This document shows, piece after piece, positions 12,514 to 20,267 of a stretch of 28,061 bases of DNA. The DNA is from a virus: the IMG/VR virus record IMGVR_UViG_3300031658_000078, positions 1-28,061 of that record; one strand, 5' to 3'. The position numbers and the translations under genes are program-made. Under the pieces are notes generated by a model that was given only the letters and a program-made list of their open reading frames with translations, had not been told where the DNA came from and made no database searches. The stretch's first letter is position 1, and the number at the start of each line of letters is the position of its first letter.

Positions 12514-12686
12514 GCAAAGCCGAAGCACTCTCATGTCACCACTGCGAATGCACAGACCAATCTGTGCTTGAGTTCTGCGATGACTGCGAGGCCGCATTCT
12601 GCGAGGACTGCGAGGTAAACATCGCCCCAGGCGAAGGCCACTGTCCCGAAGACCATTTATTCCAGCTGCCAGAAGAGAGCAGCTAA
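12510..12686 (+). CDS. 58-aa double zinc-finger protein
   Basis: This short ORF overlaps the TerS stop (ATGA). Its pattern is C9-x2-C12-x10-C23-x2-C26-x4-C31-x2-C34-x10-C45-x3-H49, enough ligands for two zinc ions and reminiscent of a B-box-type cross-brace. The rest is acidic. Seven of the eight possible ligands are cysteines in a 58-aa protein, so the fold is very probably metal-held. The function is unknown. Small zinc proteins of this kind often bind other proteins, but nothing here proves it. Confidence 0.7.
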   Translation: MSKAEALSCHHCECTDQSVLEFCDDCEAAFCEDCEVNIAPGEGHCPEDHLFQLPEESS

Positions 12687-12703
12687 CAACCAAGAGAGAG
12701 AGC

Positions 12704-13234
12704 ATGAACGAGAAGCAAACACCAGATATTGAGCGCAACTTCGAGAGCCAAGAATTTAACGCGGCAATGGAAGACGTGTTCGAGGCACTAGACCAAAGTG
12801 AACTTCCTACCGAGGTCGGTACCGACGTACCTGACGGCGTACCGCTGTCAGCCATTGCGGGACATCGGCTTGTGTTGGTCGAGGATGCCTTGCGTGTTGA
12901 CAAAATCGTAAAGGAACGAATAGCGGCACGGGTAGACCTACTAATCCGCTCCGTCTGCCAGACGCTGGCAAGCAAGCCAACGGCAGCCATGTCAGAGCAA
13001 GGCCGCATCGTTGCGATTATAGCTGGGTCCAGCAGCCTGCTCGATGAGCTGTCACGGAACAACACGAAGGGTACCGACGCCAACCAAGAAGAGGTCGACC
13101 GGAAGGTTATCTTGCTCTGCTGTCAATTGATTCACTTAGCAGTAGGTGGTGACATCACACTGGGCTATGAGCCACCGCTGTCTCCTAAGCAAGACGAGGA
13201 CTCCGACCTCGACTCCGACGGTTACGAAGAGTAA
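12704..13234 (+). CDS. Hypothetical phage protein
   Basis: This 176-aa protein is mostly helical and acidic. A central helical part (VKERIAARVDLLIRSVCQTL) is followed by LLDELSRNNTKGTDANQEEV and a hydrophobic helix VILLCCQLIHLAVGG. The end is an acidic SPKQDEDSDLDSDGYEE tail. The ATG follows an AGAGAGAGC ribosome binding site. No family is recognised. Its place after TerS and its helical, acidic nature would allow an accessory packaging or head role, but this is not supported by any motif. Confidence 0.75.
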   Translation: MNEKQTPDIERNFESQEFNAAMEDVFEALDQSELPTEVGTDVPDGVPLSAIAGHRLVLVEDALRVDKIVKERIAARVDLLIRSVCQTLASKPTAAMSEQGRIVAIIAGSSSLLDELSRNNTKGTDANQEEVDRKVILLCCQLIHLAVGGDITLGYEPPLSPKQDEDSDLDSDGYEE

Positions 13235-13244
13235 GGCCTGACTG

Positions 13245-13604
13245 ATGAGTGGTGAAGCAGAAATAAGCAGAATGGAACGCGCGCTGACTCCGTTGCACAT
13301 GGTAGTCGAGCCCCCTGGACAGGACCCCACGCCTGAACAGGTCGACGAATGGATGATGGAAGTGTCGGAGGTGTGCCAAACGGACATCGCGACACACCAA
13401 GCCAGCGATGCGTTGCAGGGCGCTCTGCTTCACCTAGTCAGGGGCATGGATGAGCGGACAGCAACGCTCATCATTTTACGTGAGACGCTGCGTGAGACGG
13501 TAGAGCTAAAGGCTCGACTCATTCAGTTCGTCAACACAGACAACAAGCGAATCATTGTCCCAGGAGCCCATGCATTAGCAGAGGCCCTGGGCAGGAGAAA
13601 CTGA
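13245..13604 (+). CDS. Hypothetical helical protein
   Basis: This 119-aa protein has PTPEQVDEWMMEVSEVC near the N-terminus and a long helical middle (TATLIILRETLRETVELKA). It is predicted to be all-helical. The ATG at 13245 follows the previous stop by ten bases. It is not recognised and has no similarity by eye to the paralog-like family that follows it. Confidence 0.7.
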   Translation: MSGEAEISRMERALTPLHMVVEPPGQDPTPEQVDEWMMEVSEVCQTDIATHQASDALQGALLHLVRGMDERTATLIILRETLRETVELKARLIQFVNTDNKRIIVPGAHALAEALGRRN

Positions 13605-13605
13605 T

Positions 13606-14034
13606 ATGACTGGCAAGGCAAAGAAAGCGAAGGAAAACGCACCAGCTACCGAGACCCTGTATTGCTTCACCAACGGAGCCATGCAAAAGCTGCTTCTGGT
13701 CGCAGATGAAGAGACCGGAGTTGCTACCGACAAAATCACCGGCAACGAACTCAACAGCGATGACATCTCTACATGGGAGTGGGCATCTAGCCGCAGTGAC
13801 GCAATGGCTGGCGCGATTGCCCTTGAGCGCGTGCGTATCGCCGAGCTTGCAGCGACACAGAAAGCGCACCGCGCTGAGATTACCTTACTGCAGGCAGCGA
13901 TGGCCGAAGAAGAAGCTGAAGAAGGCAGCGGCACCAGCGGCACCAGCGGCACCAGCGACGCCAGCGGCACGGCAGCCACGGCCGCTCCCGGCTCAACCGA
14001 CGAGCTAACCGAAGGTGGTGGGCCTGCCGAGTAG
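13606..14034 (+). CDS. Small protein of repeated family, member 1, with SGT-repeat tail
   Basis: This 142-aa protein begins (after a Lys/Ala-rich leader) with the strand TLYCFTNGAMQKLLLVADEE. It continues through WEWASSRSDAMAGAIALE and a long coiled-coil-like helix (RIAELAATQKAHRAEITLLQ). The plan of an aromatic first strand, small beta part, W followed by A-rich helix start, then long helix is shared with the genes at 14092, 14406, 15296 and 15578. The tail is GSGTSGTSGTSDASG, encoded by GGCACCAGC tandem units. GGAG precedes the ATG. Function unknown. Confidence 0.7.
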   Translation: MTGKAKKAKENAPATETLYCFTNGAMQKLLLVADEETGVATDKITGNELNSDDISTWEWASSRSDAMAGAIALERVRIAELAATQKAHRAEITLLQAAMAEEEAEEGSGTSGTSGTSDASGTAATAAPGSTDELTEGGGPAE

Positions 14035-14042
14035 CAATAGCA

Positions 14043-14072
14043 GCCCCTGGCTGTGATGAAGCAGCCAGGGGC
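14043..14072 (+). other. Strong intergenic hairpin
   Basis: GCCCCTGGCTG and CAGCCAGGGGC form a perfect 11-bp stem with an 8-nt loop between two small genes. No T-run follows, so it is not a classical terminator; it may be a processing or stability element. It also argues against the GTG/ATG at 14053-14058 being a translation start. Confidence 0.65.
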
Positions 14073-14091
14073 GTCAATGGGATTGGCAGTT

Positions 14092-14415
14092 ATGAAAGTA
14101 ACCTACTACAGCATCCGAGCATTTAAGCCCGGCACACCAACTTCGGAAATCGAAGTCATGCAAATAGTGCTCGACGTCGACGAGGACGGCATCGTCACCA
14201 ACAATGGCACCGTTGTCGGCAACGACCTCAGTGAGTGGTTGGCCGCTAACTTCTGGGGGCCAACCGTAAACGAAGCCATTGCCACCGCTATCAAGCACCA
14301 GAGCAGGGCCTTAGATTCACTCTCTCGTGACGTTGCAATAACCGCCAGCAGACTTGTTTCGTTGCGCGAGTTAGCTTCACTCCACGCAGAGCCGGAGTCG
14401 CCCACATGCCACTAG
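14092..14415 (+). CDS. Small protein of repeated family, member 2
   Basis: This 107-aa protein starts MKVTYYSIRAFKPG. The ATG at 14092 lies beyond the hairpin, which hides the longer in-frame start. It shows an aromatic first strand, a beta-rich middle with IVTNNGTVVGNDLSEWLAAN, then PTVNEAIATAIKHQ leading to a helical tail. By eye it aligns best with the neighbour at 14406: YY near the N-terminus, a W-L-A-A string and an A-I-x-A-x helix at matching spacing. The end overlaps the next start by ten bases. Function unknown. Confidence 0.7.
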   Translation: MKVTYYSIRAFKPGTPTSEIEVMQIVLDVDEDGIVTNNGTVVGNDLSEWLAANFWGPTVNEAIATAIKHQSRALDSLSRDVAITASRLVSLRELASLHAEPESPTCH

Positions 14416-14747
14416 AGCCAGTGAGCTATTACGTTGTCGACACAGAGAGTGGCAACTTCGACGTCCTGCCTCACCACGACGTCCACCTGAAAGACATCCG
14501 CATCCATAAGCTGGAGTTATTCAAAGACCACAAGGGCTTGCTTCACTTGGTTGACGGCTCAGCTGTCAGCGAACGATGGCTAGCTGCAGGTCGATACGCG
14601 GAGTCACCACGAGCAGCCATAGTCGCGGCGCTTAACTTTGTGCGAGCGCAGCAACCATCGATACGCCAAGCGCTGGCAGCTAACCTCACTCGAGGCAAGA
14701 AGCTGTCTGCGTTACTTGACTACCACACGTGGGGGACCGAAGGATGA
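14406..14747 (+). CDS. Small protein of repeated family, member 3
   Basis: This 113-aa protein begins MPLEPVSYYVVDTESGNF. It shares with member 2 the YY strand, a hydrophobic strand then a turn (GLLHLVDGSAVS), RWLAAGRYAESPRAAIVAAL and a C-terminal helix. It overlaps both neighbours, which suggests a coupled operon. No catalytic or metal motif is seen. Likely a duplicate that has diverged strongly; function unknown. Confidence 0.7.
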   Translation: MPLEPVSYYVVDTESGNFDVLPHHDVHLKDIRIHKLELFKDHKGLLHLVDGSAVSERWLAAGRYAESPRAAIVAALNFVRAQQPSIRQALAANLTRGKKLSALLDYHTWGTEG

Positions 14748-14947
14748 GCAACGGCAGAATGGAACGCTGCACACACGGCGCGTACATGCCAGCGAATGGG
14801 TTAGCGCGATTGCCGCCGGGGCAGGGCGCACCAGCACGCCACCTCTGCGCTGTCTGCGCGTACGCACAGGGGCACCACGACGGAATGCTTGAGCAGTTGA
14901 CCGCAACGAAGACAGAAGACCGGCCAGGAGGCAGTCACAGTGAGTGA
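14744..14947 (+). CDS. 67-aa Cys/His protein, copy A of a pair
   Basis: The start is ATG 14744, overlapping the previous TGA (ATGA). It contains RCTHGAYMP near the N-terminus and HLCAVCAYAQGHHDGM in the middle, that is C-x-H ... C-x2-C-x-Y-x2-G-x4-M. This arrangement is repeated in the next gene (CMHNKS ... CLVCTYSRGWDAAM). Four Cys/His ligands could hold one zinc. Not recognised. Confidence 0.65.
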   Translation: MSNGRMERCTHGAYMPANGLARLPPGQGAPARHLCAVCAYAQGHHDGMLEQLTATKTEDRPGGSHSE

Positions 14948-15296
14948 CCCCTTGTATCAAGCCATATGCATGCACAACAAGAGCATCACGGCCAAACTGC
15001 CCCTGAGTGACTGCTTGGTCTGCACGTACAGCCGAGGCTGGGATGCAGCAATGGCGCTTACCGAAGCATGCAATGGCGTCGCCAAGCTTGAGTCTGGCCC
15101 AGCCCGTAGCGACGCGTCCGTCATCAATCAGTACGATGTCATCAACAGCGACAACCTCGGGACGCTTATCAGCTTGGTCAATCGAAGACTAAGGCATGAC
15201 TGGGTGACGGTAGGCAGTGTGAACGCCTCATGGACCGGCACCCGACTGGAGTACACCCAGACGATGACCTCACACGTAAAGCGGGAGGTGGACTGA
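14940..15296 (+). CDS. 118-aa Cys/His protein, copy B of a pair
   Basis: The GTG start at 14940 has AGGAGG upstream, and the gene overlaps the previous one by 8 bases. Residues 10-40 (ICMHNKSITAKLPLSDCLVC, then TYSRGWDAAM) mirror copy A. The extra C-terminal half is unrelated (DNLGTLISLVNRRLRHDWV and a beta tail). The C-terminal part, with NLGTLISLVNRRL and a final THVKREVD, resembles small phage proteins with a strand-helix layout, but no family is assigned. Confidence 0.65.
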   Translation: MSDPLYQAICMHNKSITAKLPLSDCLVCTYSRGWDAAMALTEACNGVAKLESGPARSDASVINQYDVINSDNLGTLISLVNRRLRHDWVTVGSVNASWTGTRLEYTQTMTSHVKREVD

Positions 15297-15565
15297 TGCT
15301 CCGCTGGTATCGCTTCGACGTGGAATGCCCAACACCCAAGCTTCACTCAGTAGACGTAGAGCACGCCACTAACGGCAGACTGCTGTTGAAGGGCGGCAAG
15401 TTCATCAACCGCAGAACATCCAAGCAGGGCGAATGGCACCCGACGCTGGAAGAGGCAGCATACGACGCCAGAAACAAGCTGGCACGGAAAGTTACCTCAG
15501 CCCAGGCGAAGCTGTCATGGGCTAGACAGACCCAGTACGAGTTCGACGAACACTACACGCCCTAG
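15296..15565 (+). CDS. Small protein of repeated family, member 4
   Basis: This 89-aa protein begins MLRWYRFDVECPTPKLHSVD. The ATG at 15296 overlaps the previous TGA. It contains RLLLKGGKFINRRTS, then EWHPTLEEAAYDARNKL and a helical end. It aligns by eye with the next protein: KLRTVSVVHETPTRLYV there against KLHSVDVEHATNGRLLL here, then NFIKRAS against KFINRRT. The pair therefore looks like a tandem duplication. Function unknown. Confidence 0.7.
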   Translation: MLRWYRFDVECPTPKLHSVDVEHATNGRLLLKGGKFINRRTSKQGEWHPTLEEAAYDARNKLARKVTSAQAKLSWARQTQYEFDEHYTP

Positions 15566-15577
15566 AGGAGCAGCAAC

Positions 15578-15874
15578 ATGGCTACTGATTCAATCGACTG
15601 GCACGGCATTCAACGAGTCTGGCACGCGTACGACCACGGAAAGCTCAGGACAGTGTCCGTCGTGCATGAGACGCCGACGCGGCTGTATGTCAACGAGACC
15701 AACTTCATTAAGCGAGCATCACCTGGGTGCTTGTTCTTTCGGACTGAGATGGAAGCAACCAATCATGAGATTGGACGCATGCAACAAGTCATCGAAGATA
15801 ACCGAGCGGAGACGGCCATTCTCTTGCGGCACGTAGCTAGACTTGAGGGGGCCATAGGCAAGTCAGCGCAATGA
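15578..15874 (+). CDS. Small protein of repeated family, member 5
   Basis: This 98-aa protein starts MATDSIDWHGIQRVWHAY after a GAGGAG ribosome binding site. It shares the strand-turn-strand core with member 4 (RLYVNETNFIKRAS) and an E-A-x-x-x-E/D helix start (EMEATNHEIGRM). It ends in a longer coiled-coil-like helix (DNRAETAILLRHVARLEGAI), as in member 1. Its stop overlaps the next start (ATGA). Function unknown. Confidence 0.7.
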   Translation: MATDSIDWHGIQRVWHAYDHGKLRTVSVVHETPTRLYVNETNFIKRASPGCLFFRTEMEATNHEIGRMQQVIEDNRAETAILLRHVARLEGAIGKSAQ

Positions 15875-16350
15875 CCATCATAGGCATAGGCAATGATGGG
15901 GCGACCGCGTACGTCATCAGGGACGAGGTCTACTCGGCACAAGAAGAAAGGGAGCAGTACCTGCTGGCGGCAGTACGTGAATTAGAGTGGCCCCGACCAG
16001 ACCTGACGGGACTGACCCTTGTGAAGGACGAGCCCAAGCCGGTCACAGCAGACGACGTCGCGGCATTAATCAAAAGCGAACAGAAGGACGACCCAATGAC
16101 TAAGACAATCCAAACCCGACCCAACCTTAGGGCGCGACTGGCCCTGGCTCTAGCTGCCGGAATGAGGACGGCAGGCGAGGGCATTGGCTCCGTCATGCGT
16201 AGCAGCTCAAAGCTTTCACCGGAAACCCTGAGGCCAGCGGTCGGCGGCTCGTTACGCGGCACCGGCTCACTCGGCGGCAAGCGACGCAAATTTAAGCCAC
16301 GTAACCGGGTACACTCTGGCTCGATAAGAGAGCGACGCGCGAGCAAGTAG
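15871..16350 (+). CDS. Hypothetical protein with basic C-terminus
   Basis: This 159-aa protein has an N-terminal half with TIIGIGNDGATAYVIRDEVY and a charged helix. A linker follows, and then a very basic, Gly/Ser-rich end (RGTGSLGGKRRKFKPRNR). The basic tail could contact DNA. An internal ATG at 16096 could give a second, shorter product. It lies directly before the large terminase, nine bases from its start. No family is recognised. Confidence 0.65.
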   Translation: MTIIGIGNDGATAYVIRDEVYSAQEEREQYLLAAVRELEWPRPDLTGLTLVKDEPKPVTADDVAALIKSEQKDDPMTKTIQTRPNLRARLALALAAGMRTAGEGIGSVMRSSSKLSPETLRPAVGGSLRGTGSLGGKRRKFKPRNRVHSGSIRERRASK

Positions 16351-16358
16351 AGGCAGCC

Positions 16359-17864
16359 TTGATAACCGAAGAAAAGAAGGACGACATCGAGAAGGAGCTG
16401 GACCGGCTCCTGTCGGAATGCTACGGATACCCAGAGGACTACGCGAAGGCCGCGTTCCCCTGGGGCGAGAAGGACGGACCGCTTGAGCACAACACGCTGC
16501 GTGAGTGGCAGTTTGGTTATCTGAGGGAACTGGGCGAAGAGATACGGGCTCGAGGCTTTGATGGCATCGAGCCCGTTGACCCCATCCTCGACAGCACATC
16601 CAGCGGGCACGGCATCGGCAAGTCGGCACTGACCGGCATCCTGACCAAGTTCATCCATGACACCAGACCCCATAGCTCTGGCATCGTCACAGCTAACACG
16701 TCAACCCAACTGAAGACACGCACCTGGGCCGAGCTGGGCAAGTGGCACCGTATGTCACTCACCCGTCACAGGTCGGACTACTACGCGTCGCGTGGCAACA
16801 TGTCGCTGGTCAACGTCTGGTACCCTGAGTCATGGCGAGTTGACGCGTTCACTTGCCGTGAAGAGAACAGCGAGGCCTTCGCAGGAAACCACGCCAACAG
16901 CGCCACTCCGTTCTATATCTTCGATGAGGCCAGCGCGATACCGGCTAAGATTTGGGAGGTGGCTTATGGTGGACTAACTGACGGCGAGCCGATGTGGCTG
17001 TGCTTTGGCAACGGCACTCGCAACAGCGGCACGTTCTACGAGACCCACAATCGAAACCGCGACATGTGGCGTCACCGAACCATCAGCTCGATGGACGTCG
17101 AAGGCACCAACCACAAGCTGCTGCAGTCTTGGATTGACGCCTGGGGCTGGGATTCTGACTTTGTTAAGGTCCGAGTGCGGGGCTTGTTCCCTAACAGCTC
17201 ATCGCTGCAGTTCATCGACACCGACTTGGTCGAGCATTGCATGGGCGTCAACCGTGGCTTTGAATTGCGCGACCCGCTCATCTACGGCGTCGACGTTGCG
17301 AGGTTCGGTGATGACAGCTCGGTCATAGTTAAGCGCCGAGGCCGGAAGGTCCTGCCTATCGACGAGGTCTACCAGAAGGGACGAACGACGCAGCTGGTTG
17401 CCCGCATCGCCGCGATGGCCCGACAAGAACAGCCAGACGCAATATTTGTCGATGGTGGCGGTGTTGGCGGAGGGGTCATAGACCTACTGACAGAACTGAA
17501 CGTTGCCAACGTGATTGAAATCAACGGGGCCAGCAAGCCCACCGGCAGAGAGTGCGCCAACATGCGCGCTCAGTGTTGGTGGAACATGCGTGAGGATGGC
17601 CTAGCCAACGGGCATGACTTCCCGCCAGACGAGGATTTGCGCGCAGACCTGACGCAGATGGAGTTCGGTTACCGCATATCAGACAACCGAATTCTGCTAG
17701 AGCGAAAGGACGACGCCAAGAAGCGCGGCATTCATTCACCTGACAGAGGTGATGCAGTTGCGCTAACATACGCGCTACCGGTCGGCCTACGGGCTGCGTC
17801 TAGTCGGGAGCTTGGCGGGAATGCCAGAGCAGGCAGACCACCAAACCTAGTGACCGACAACTAG
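16359..17864 (+). CDS. terL: Terminase large subunit
   Basis: This 501-aa packaging motor has an N-terminal ATPase with Walker A-like SSGHGIGKSA (81-90) and Walker B FYIFDE (185-190). The C-terminal RNase H-like nuclease has D312 in VDVARFGDD, D365 in FVDGGG and D465 in SPDRGDA. It pumps DNA into the prohead through the portal and cuts it. The start is TTG at 16359 with GAGG upstream; no ATG is available before the ATPase core. Length is normal. The next genes are the portal module. Confidence 0.92.
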   Translation: MITEEKKDDIEKELDRLLSECYGYPEDYAKAAFPWGEKDGPLEHNTLREWQFGYLRELGEEIRARGFDGIEPVDPILDSTSSGHGIGKSALTGILTKFIHDTRPHSSGIVTANTSTQLKTRTWAELGKWHRMSLTRHRSDYYASRGNMSLVNVWYPESWRVDAFTCREENSEAFAGNHANSATPFYIFDEASAIPAKIWEVAYGGLTDGEPMWLCFGNGTRNSGTFYETHNRNRDMWRHRTISSMDVEGTNHKLLQSWIDAWGWDSDFVKVRVRGLFPNSSSLQFIDTDLVEHCMGVNRGFELRDPLIYGVDVARFGDDSSVIVKRRGRKVLPIDEVYQKGRTTQLVARIAAMARQEQPDAIFVDGGGVGGGVIDLLTELNVANVIEINGASKPTGRECANMRAQCWWNMREDGLANGHDFPPDEDLRADLTQMEFGYRISDNRILLERKDDAKKRGIHSPDRGDAVALTYALPVGLRAASSRELGGNARAGRPPNLVTDN

Positions 17865-17875
17865 CGGAATAACTT

Positions 17876-18136
17876 ATGTGCGTAGGTAACATCAAGCGCT
17901 CGCTGATAAAGCTTTTCGGCGGAGGGGACGAGAAAGAGGCGACAGTCGCCGAGCCGCCACCATTACCAGCAGAGCCTAAGGCAGCCCCGACACGGCAGGA
18001 CTCCGGCGTCAAGGCCCGGCGAGTGACCGAGGTCAACAAGCTCAAGGCATTGGCTGGCACGGCATCGCTGAATGCTACAAGCACCCAGGGCCTGCAGACC
18101 GCAGCCAACACCAAACGCAAGAAGTTACTCGGGTAA
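17876..18136 (+). CDS. Small Pro/Ala-rich protein preceding the portal
   Basis: This 86-aa protein begins MCVGNIKRSLIKLFGGGDEK, is followed by a Pro-rich linker (EPPPLPAEPKAAP), and ends with TQGLQTAANTKRKKLLG. Small proteins of this make-up, with an early Cys, a Pro tract and a KK-LLG end, are often found just before the portal of podoviruses; their role is not established. The ATG follows GGAATAA. The stop overlaps the portal start (TAATG). Confidence 0.7.
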   Translation: MCVGNIKRSLIKLFGGGDEKEATVAEPPPLPAEPKAAPTRQDSGVKARRVTEVNKLKALAGTASLNATSTQGLQTAANTKRKKLLG

Positions 18137-19893
18137 TGGTCGATTCTCGGCAGTACAGCCCAGTCCAGTGGCATAAGCGCAGACATGCCTCGTTGCTGAC
18201 AGAGCGCAGCAGCTTCGAGCCTCACTGGCGCGATGTTGCCGACATGCTTCTGCCCCGTCGCGGTCGGCGTCTCTACAAAGGGCAGCAAGGTGACGGCGGA
18301 AAGATTAACCAAAAGATAATCGACTCGACCGGCACTCACTCGTTGAACATCCTGATGTCGGGCTTGATGTCCGGCGTGACAAGTCCAGCACGCAAGTGGT
18401 TCGCCCTTGCAACGCCAGACCGCGAGATGATGGAGTTCGGCCCGGTGCGCGATTGGCTGACCATCGTTGAGCAGCTGATGTATCAAGTGCTCAAGGCTGG
18501 CGGGCTGTATCGCATGCTGCCTAATGTCTATGAGGACCTGGGCGCGTTCGGCACCAGCTGCCTGTTCCACGCGCAAGACTTCAACACCGTGGCTCGGTTC
18601 GGTACGTTTGGCATTGGTGAGTACTGCATCGCTCAGAACAGCCGCTACCTTGTCGACACCGTGTATCGAGAGCTACCCATGACTGTCGAGCAGGTAGTGC
18701 ATAAGTTCGGTGACAGAAATGCACCACCATCAACTCGATGGCAGAACATCTCCGCGTCGACCAAGGCGCTCTACGACGCAGGCAACTACGACGCCTGGGT
18801 TGATACGGTCCATTGTTACTTCCCGAACACTGGAGCAGTCAGCGGCTCGACCAAGTCCAACGAGCTACCGTTCAGCTCGTTTGTCTATGAAGGGGGTGAG
18901 CATCATGAAGCAGGCAAGCTGCCCCTGGAGACGAAAGGCTTTCGTCGCTTCCCTGTGTACGTGCCTCGGTGGCACCTGCTGACTCCTGATGCGTATGGCC
19001 GCAGCCCAGGCATGGATGCTCTTGGCGACATCCAGCAGCTGCAAGACCAGCACAAGAAGAAGGGCTTAGCGCTAGCGAAGATGGTCAACCCACCAATGGT
19101 GGCCGATGCTGGCATGAAGAACACGCGACTGAGCACGCTGCCCGGCGACGTTACGTTCGCTGGCTCGACTGCTACTGGCGAGGGCTTTCGTCCTGCCTAC
19201 ACCGTCCAGCCGCGCCTGAGCGAGTTCAATGCGGACATCGACGCAACGCAAGCGCGCATCCGGCGGACGATGTTCTCTGACCTGTTCCTGATGATTACCG
19301 AGCGACCGGGGGTGCAGCCACTCAACGACTCGGAAGTGTTCGAACGGAAAGAGGAGAAGCTTCTCGCCCTAGGTCCGGCAATGCAGCGACTAGACGAAGA
19401 CTTGCTTGGCACGCTCATCAACAATACTTTTGATGACATCGCTGAAGCAGGCATGCTGCCACCACCACCAGAGGAGCTAGCAGGCATCGAGCTAGAGGTG
19501 GAATACCTATCCATCATCGCTATGGCTCAGCGAGCACAGGGCCTCCTGGGCATGCAAGACACAGCTGCGTTTGTCGGGCAGATGGCAGGCATACAGCAAG
19601 CAGCTGGCATCCCGGTTACCGTCGTCGATAAGTTTGACTTCGAACAGGCCGTTGACGAGTACGCAGACAAGCGCGGCGTACCAGCTGGCATCATTCGAGC
19701 AGATGACGAGGTCGAGCGAATACAAGCCACCCGAGCCCAGGAGGCCCAGGCGCAGCAAGCAGCAGAGATGGCAGCCAATGCAGGCAACGTGGCTTCGCAG
19801 CTTGGTGGCATAGAGTCAGCCAAAGGCAACATCGCAGCTGACCTGTTCGACGGCGCTGGCGAAGGTCCTGGCGTTGATGGGTTGCTGCAATGA
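18136..19893 (+). CDS. Portal (head-tail connector) protein
   Basis: This 585-aa protein belongs to the podovirus head-to-tail connecting family (PF12236 type). The N-terminus has LLTERSSFEPHWRDVADMLL, then IDSTGTHSLNILMSGLMSG and SPARKWFALATPD. The middle includes the clip/stem region with PGMDALGDIQQLQDQHKKK. A long helical, Ala/Gln-rich C-terminus (ATRAQEAQAQQAAEMAANAG) probably forms the barrel. Twelve copies form the DNA portal at one capsid vertex, docking TerL and later the tail. Length fits the family. It is coupled to its neighbours by TAATG and ATGA overlaps. Confidence 0.92.
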   Translation: MVDSRQYSPVQWHKRRHASLLTERSSFEPHWRDVADMLLPRRGRRLYKGQQGDGGKINQKIIDSTGTHSLNILMSGLMSGVTSPARKWFALATPDREMMEFGPVRDWLTIVEQLMYQVLKAGGLYRMLPNVYEDLGAFGTSCLFHAQDFNTVARFGTFGIGEYCIAQNSRYLVDTVYRELPMTVEQVVHKFGDRNAPPSTRWQNISASTKALYDAGNYDAWVDTVHCYFPNTGAVSGSTKSNELPFSSFVYEGGEHHEAGKLPLETKGFRRFPVYVPRWHLLTPDAYGRSPGMDALGDIQQLQDQHKKKGLALAKMVNPPMVADAGMKNTRLSTLPGDVTFAGSTATGEGFRPAYTVQPRLSEFNADIDATQARIRRTMFSDLFLMITERPGVQPLNDSEVFERKEEKLLALGPAMQRLDEDLLGTLINNTFDDIAEAGMLPPPPEELAGIELEVEYLSIIAMAQRAQGLLGMQDTAAFVGQMAGIQQAAGIPVTVVDKFDFEQAVDEYADKRGVPAGIIRADDEVERIQATRAQEAQAQQAAEMAANAGNVASQLGGIESAKGNIAADLFDGAGEGPGVDGLLQ

Positions 19894-20267
19894 GCAGGCC
19901 CAACATAGCCAAGGAAGGTGACGCAGCTGCGATAGACCTGTCGACGAACAAGGACGTAAAGCGAACGTCACTCAATGAGGACATTGGAACGTTCGAGCGC
20001 AGCGATGATTTGCGCGCACTAATGCAGGCCCCTTGGGGCAGACGACTTGCGTGGGGCTGGTTGTCTGAGTCAAGGGTCCATCAGAGCCCGGTGGGTAAGG
20101 ACAACGAGGAGACCCACTTCAACCTGGGCCGACAAGAGTGGGGCAGATGGATGTGGCTAGAGCTGCAGACCCCCGCTCTTATCGGCCTGTTCAGACTAAT
20201 GCAAGACGAGGCACAAAATGCTGCACAAATTTCTCAGAACGTTTCTACTGCTAGCCCTGCGATTTAA
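19890..20267 (+). CDS. Bbp19-like virion protein
   Basis: This 125-aa protein has the Bbp19 pattern: DDLRALMQAPWGRRLAWGWL, an alpha segment, then N-x-G-R-x-x-x-G (NLGRQEWGRWMWLEL) and LFRLMQDEA. In phage BPP-1 the homolog lies between portal and scaffold, as here. It is thought to be a minor structural or assembly protein, with no biochemical role settled. The gene overlaps the portal (ATGA) and extends 50 bases into the scaffold gene. Confidence 0.75.
   Translation: MSRPNIAKEGDAAAIDLSTNKDVKRTSLNEDIGTFERSDDLRALMQAPWGRRLAWGWLSESRVHQSPVGKDNEETHFNLGRQEWGRWMWLELQTPALIGLFRLMQDEAQNAAQISQNVSTASPAI

Noticed and set aside
15930-16673. Leftward 247-codon ORF
   Set aside because: It is antisense to the 15871 gene and the start of the large terminase, and has no family-like motifs or ribosome binding site.
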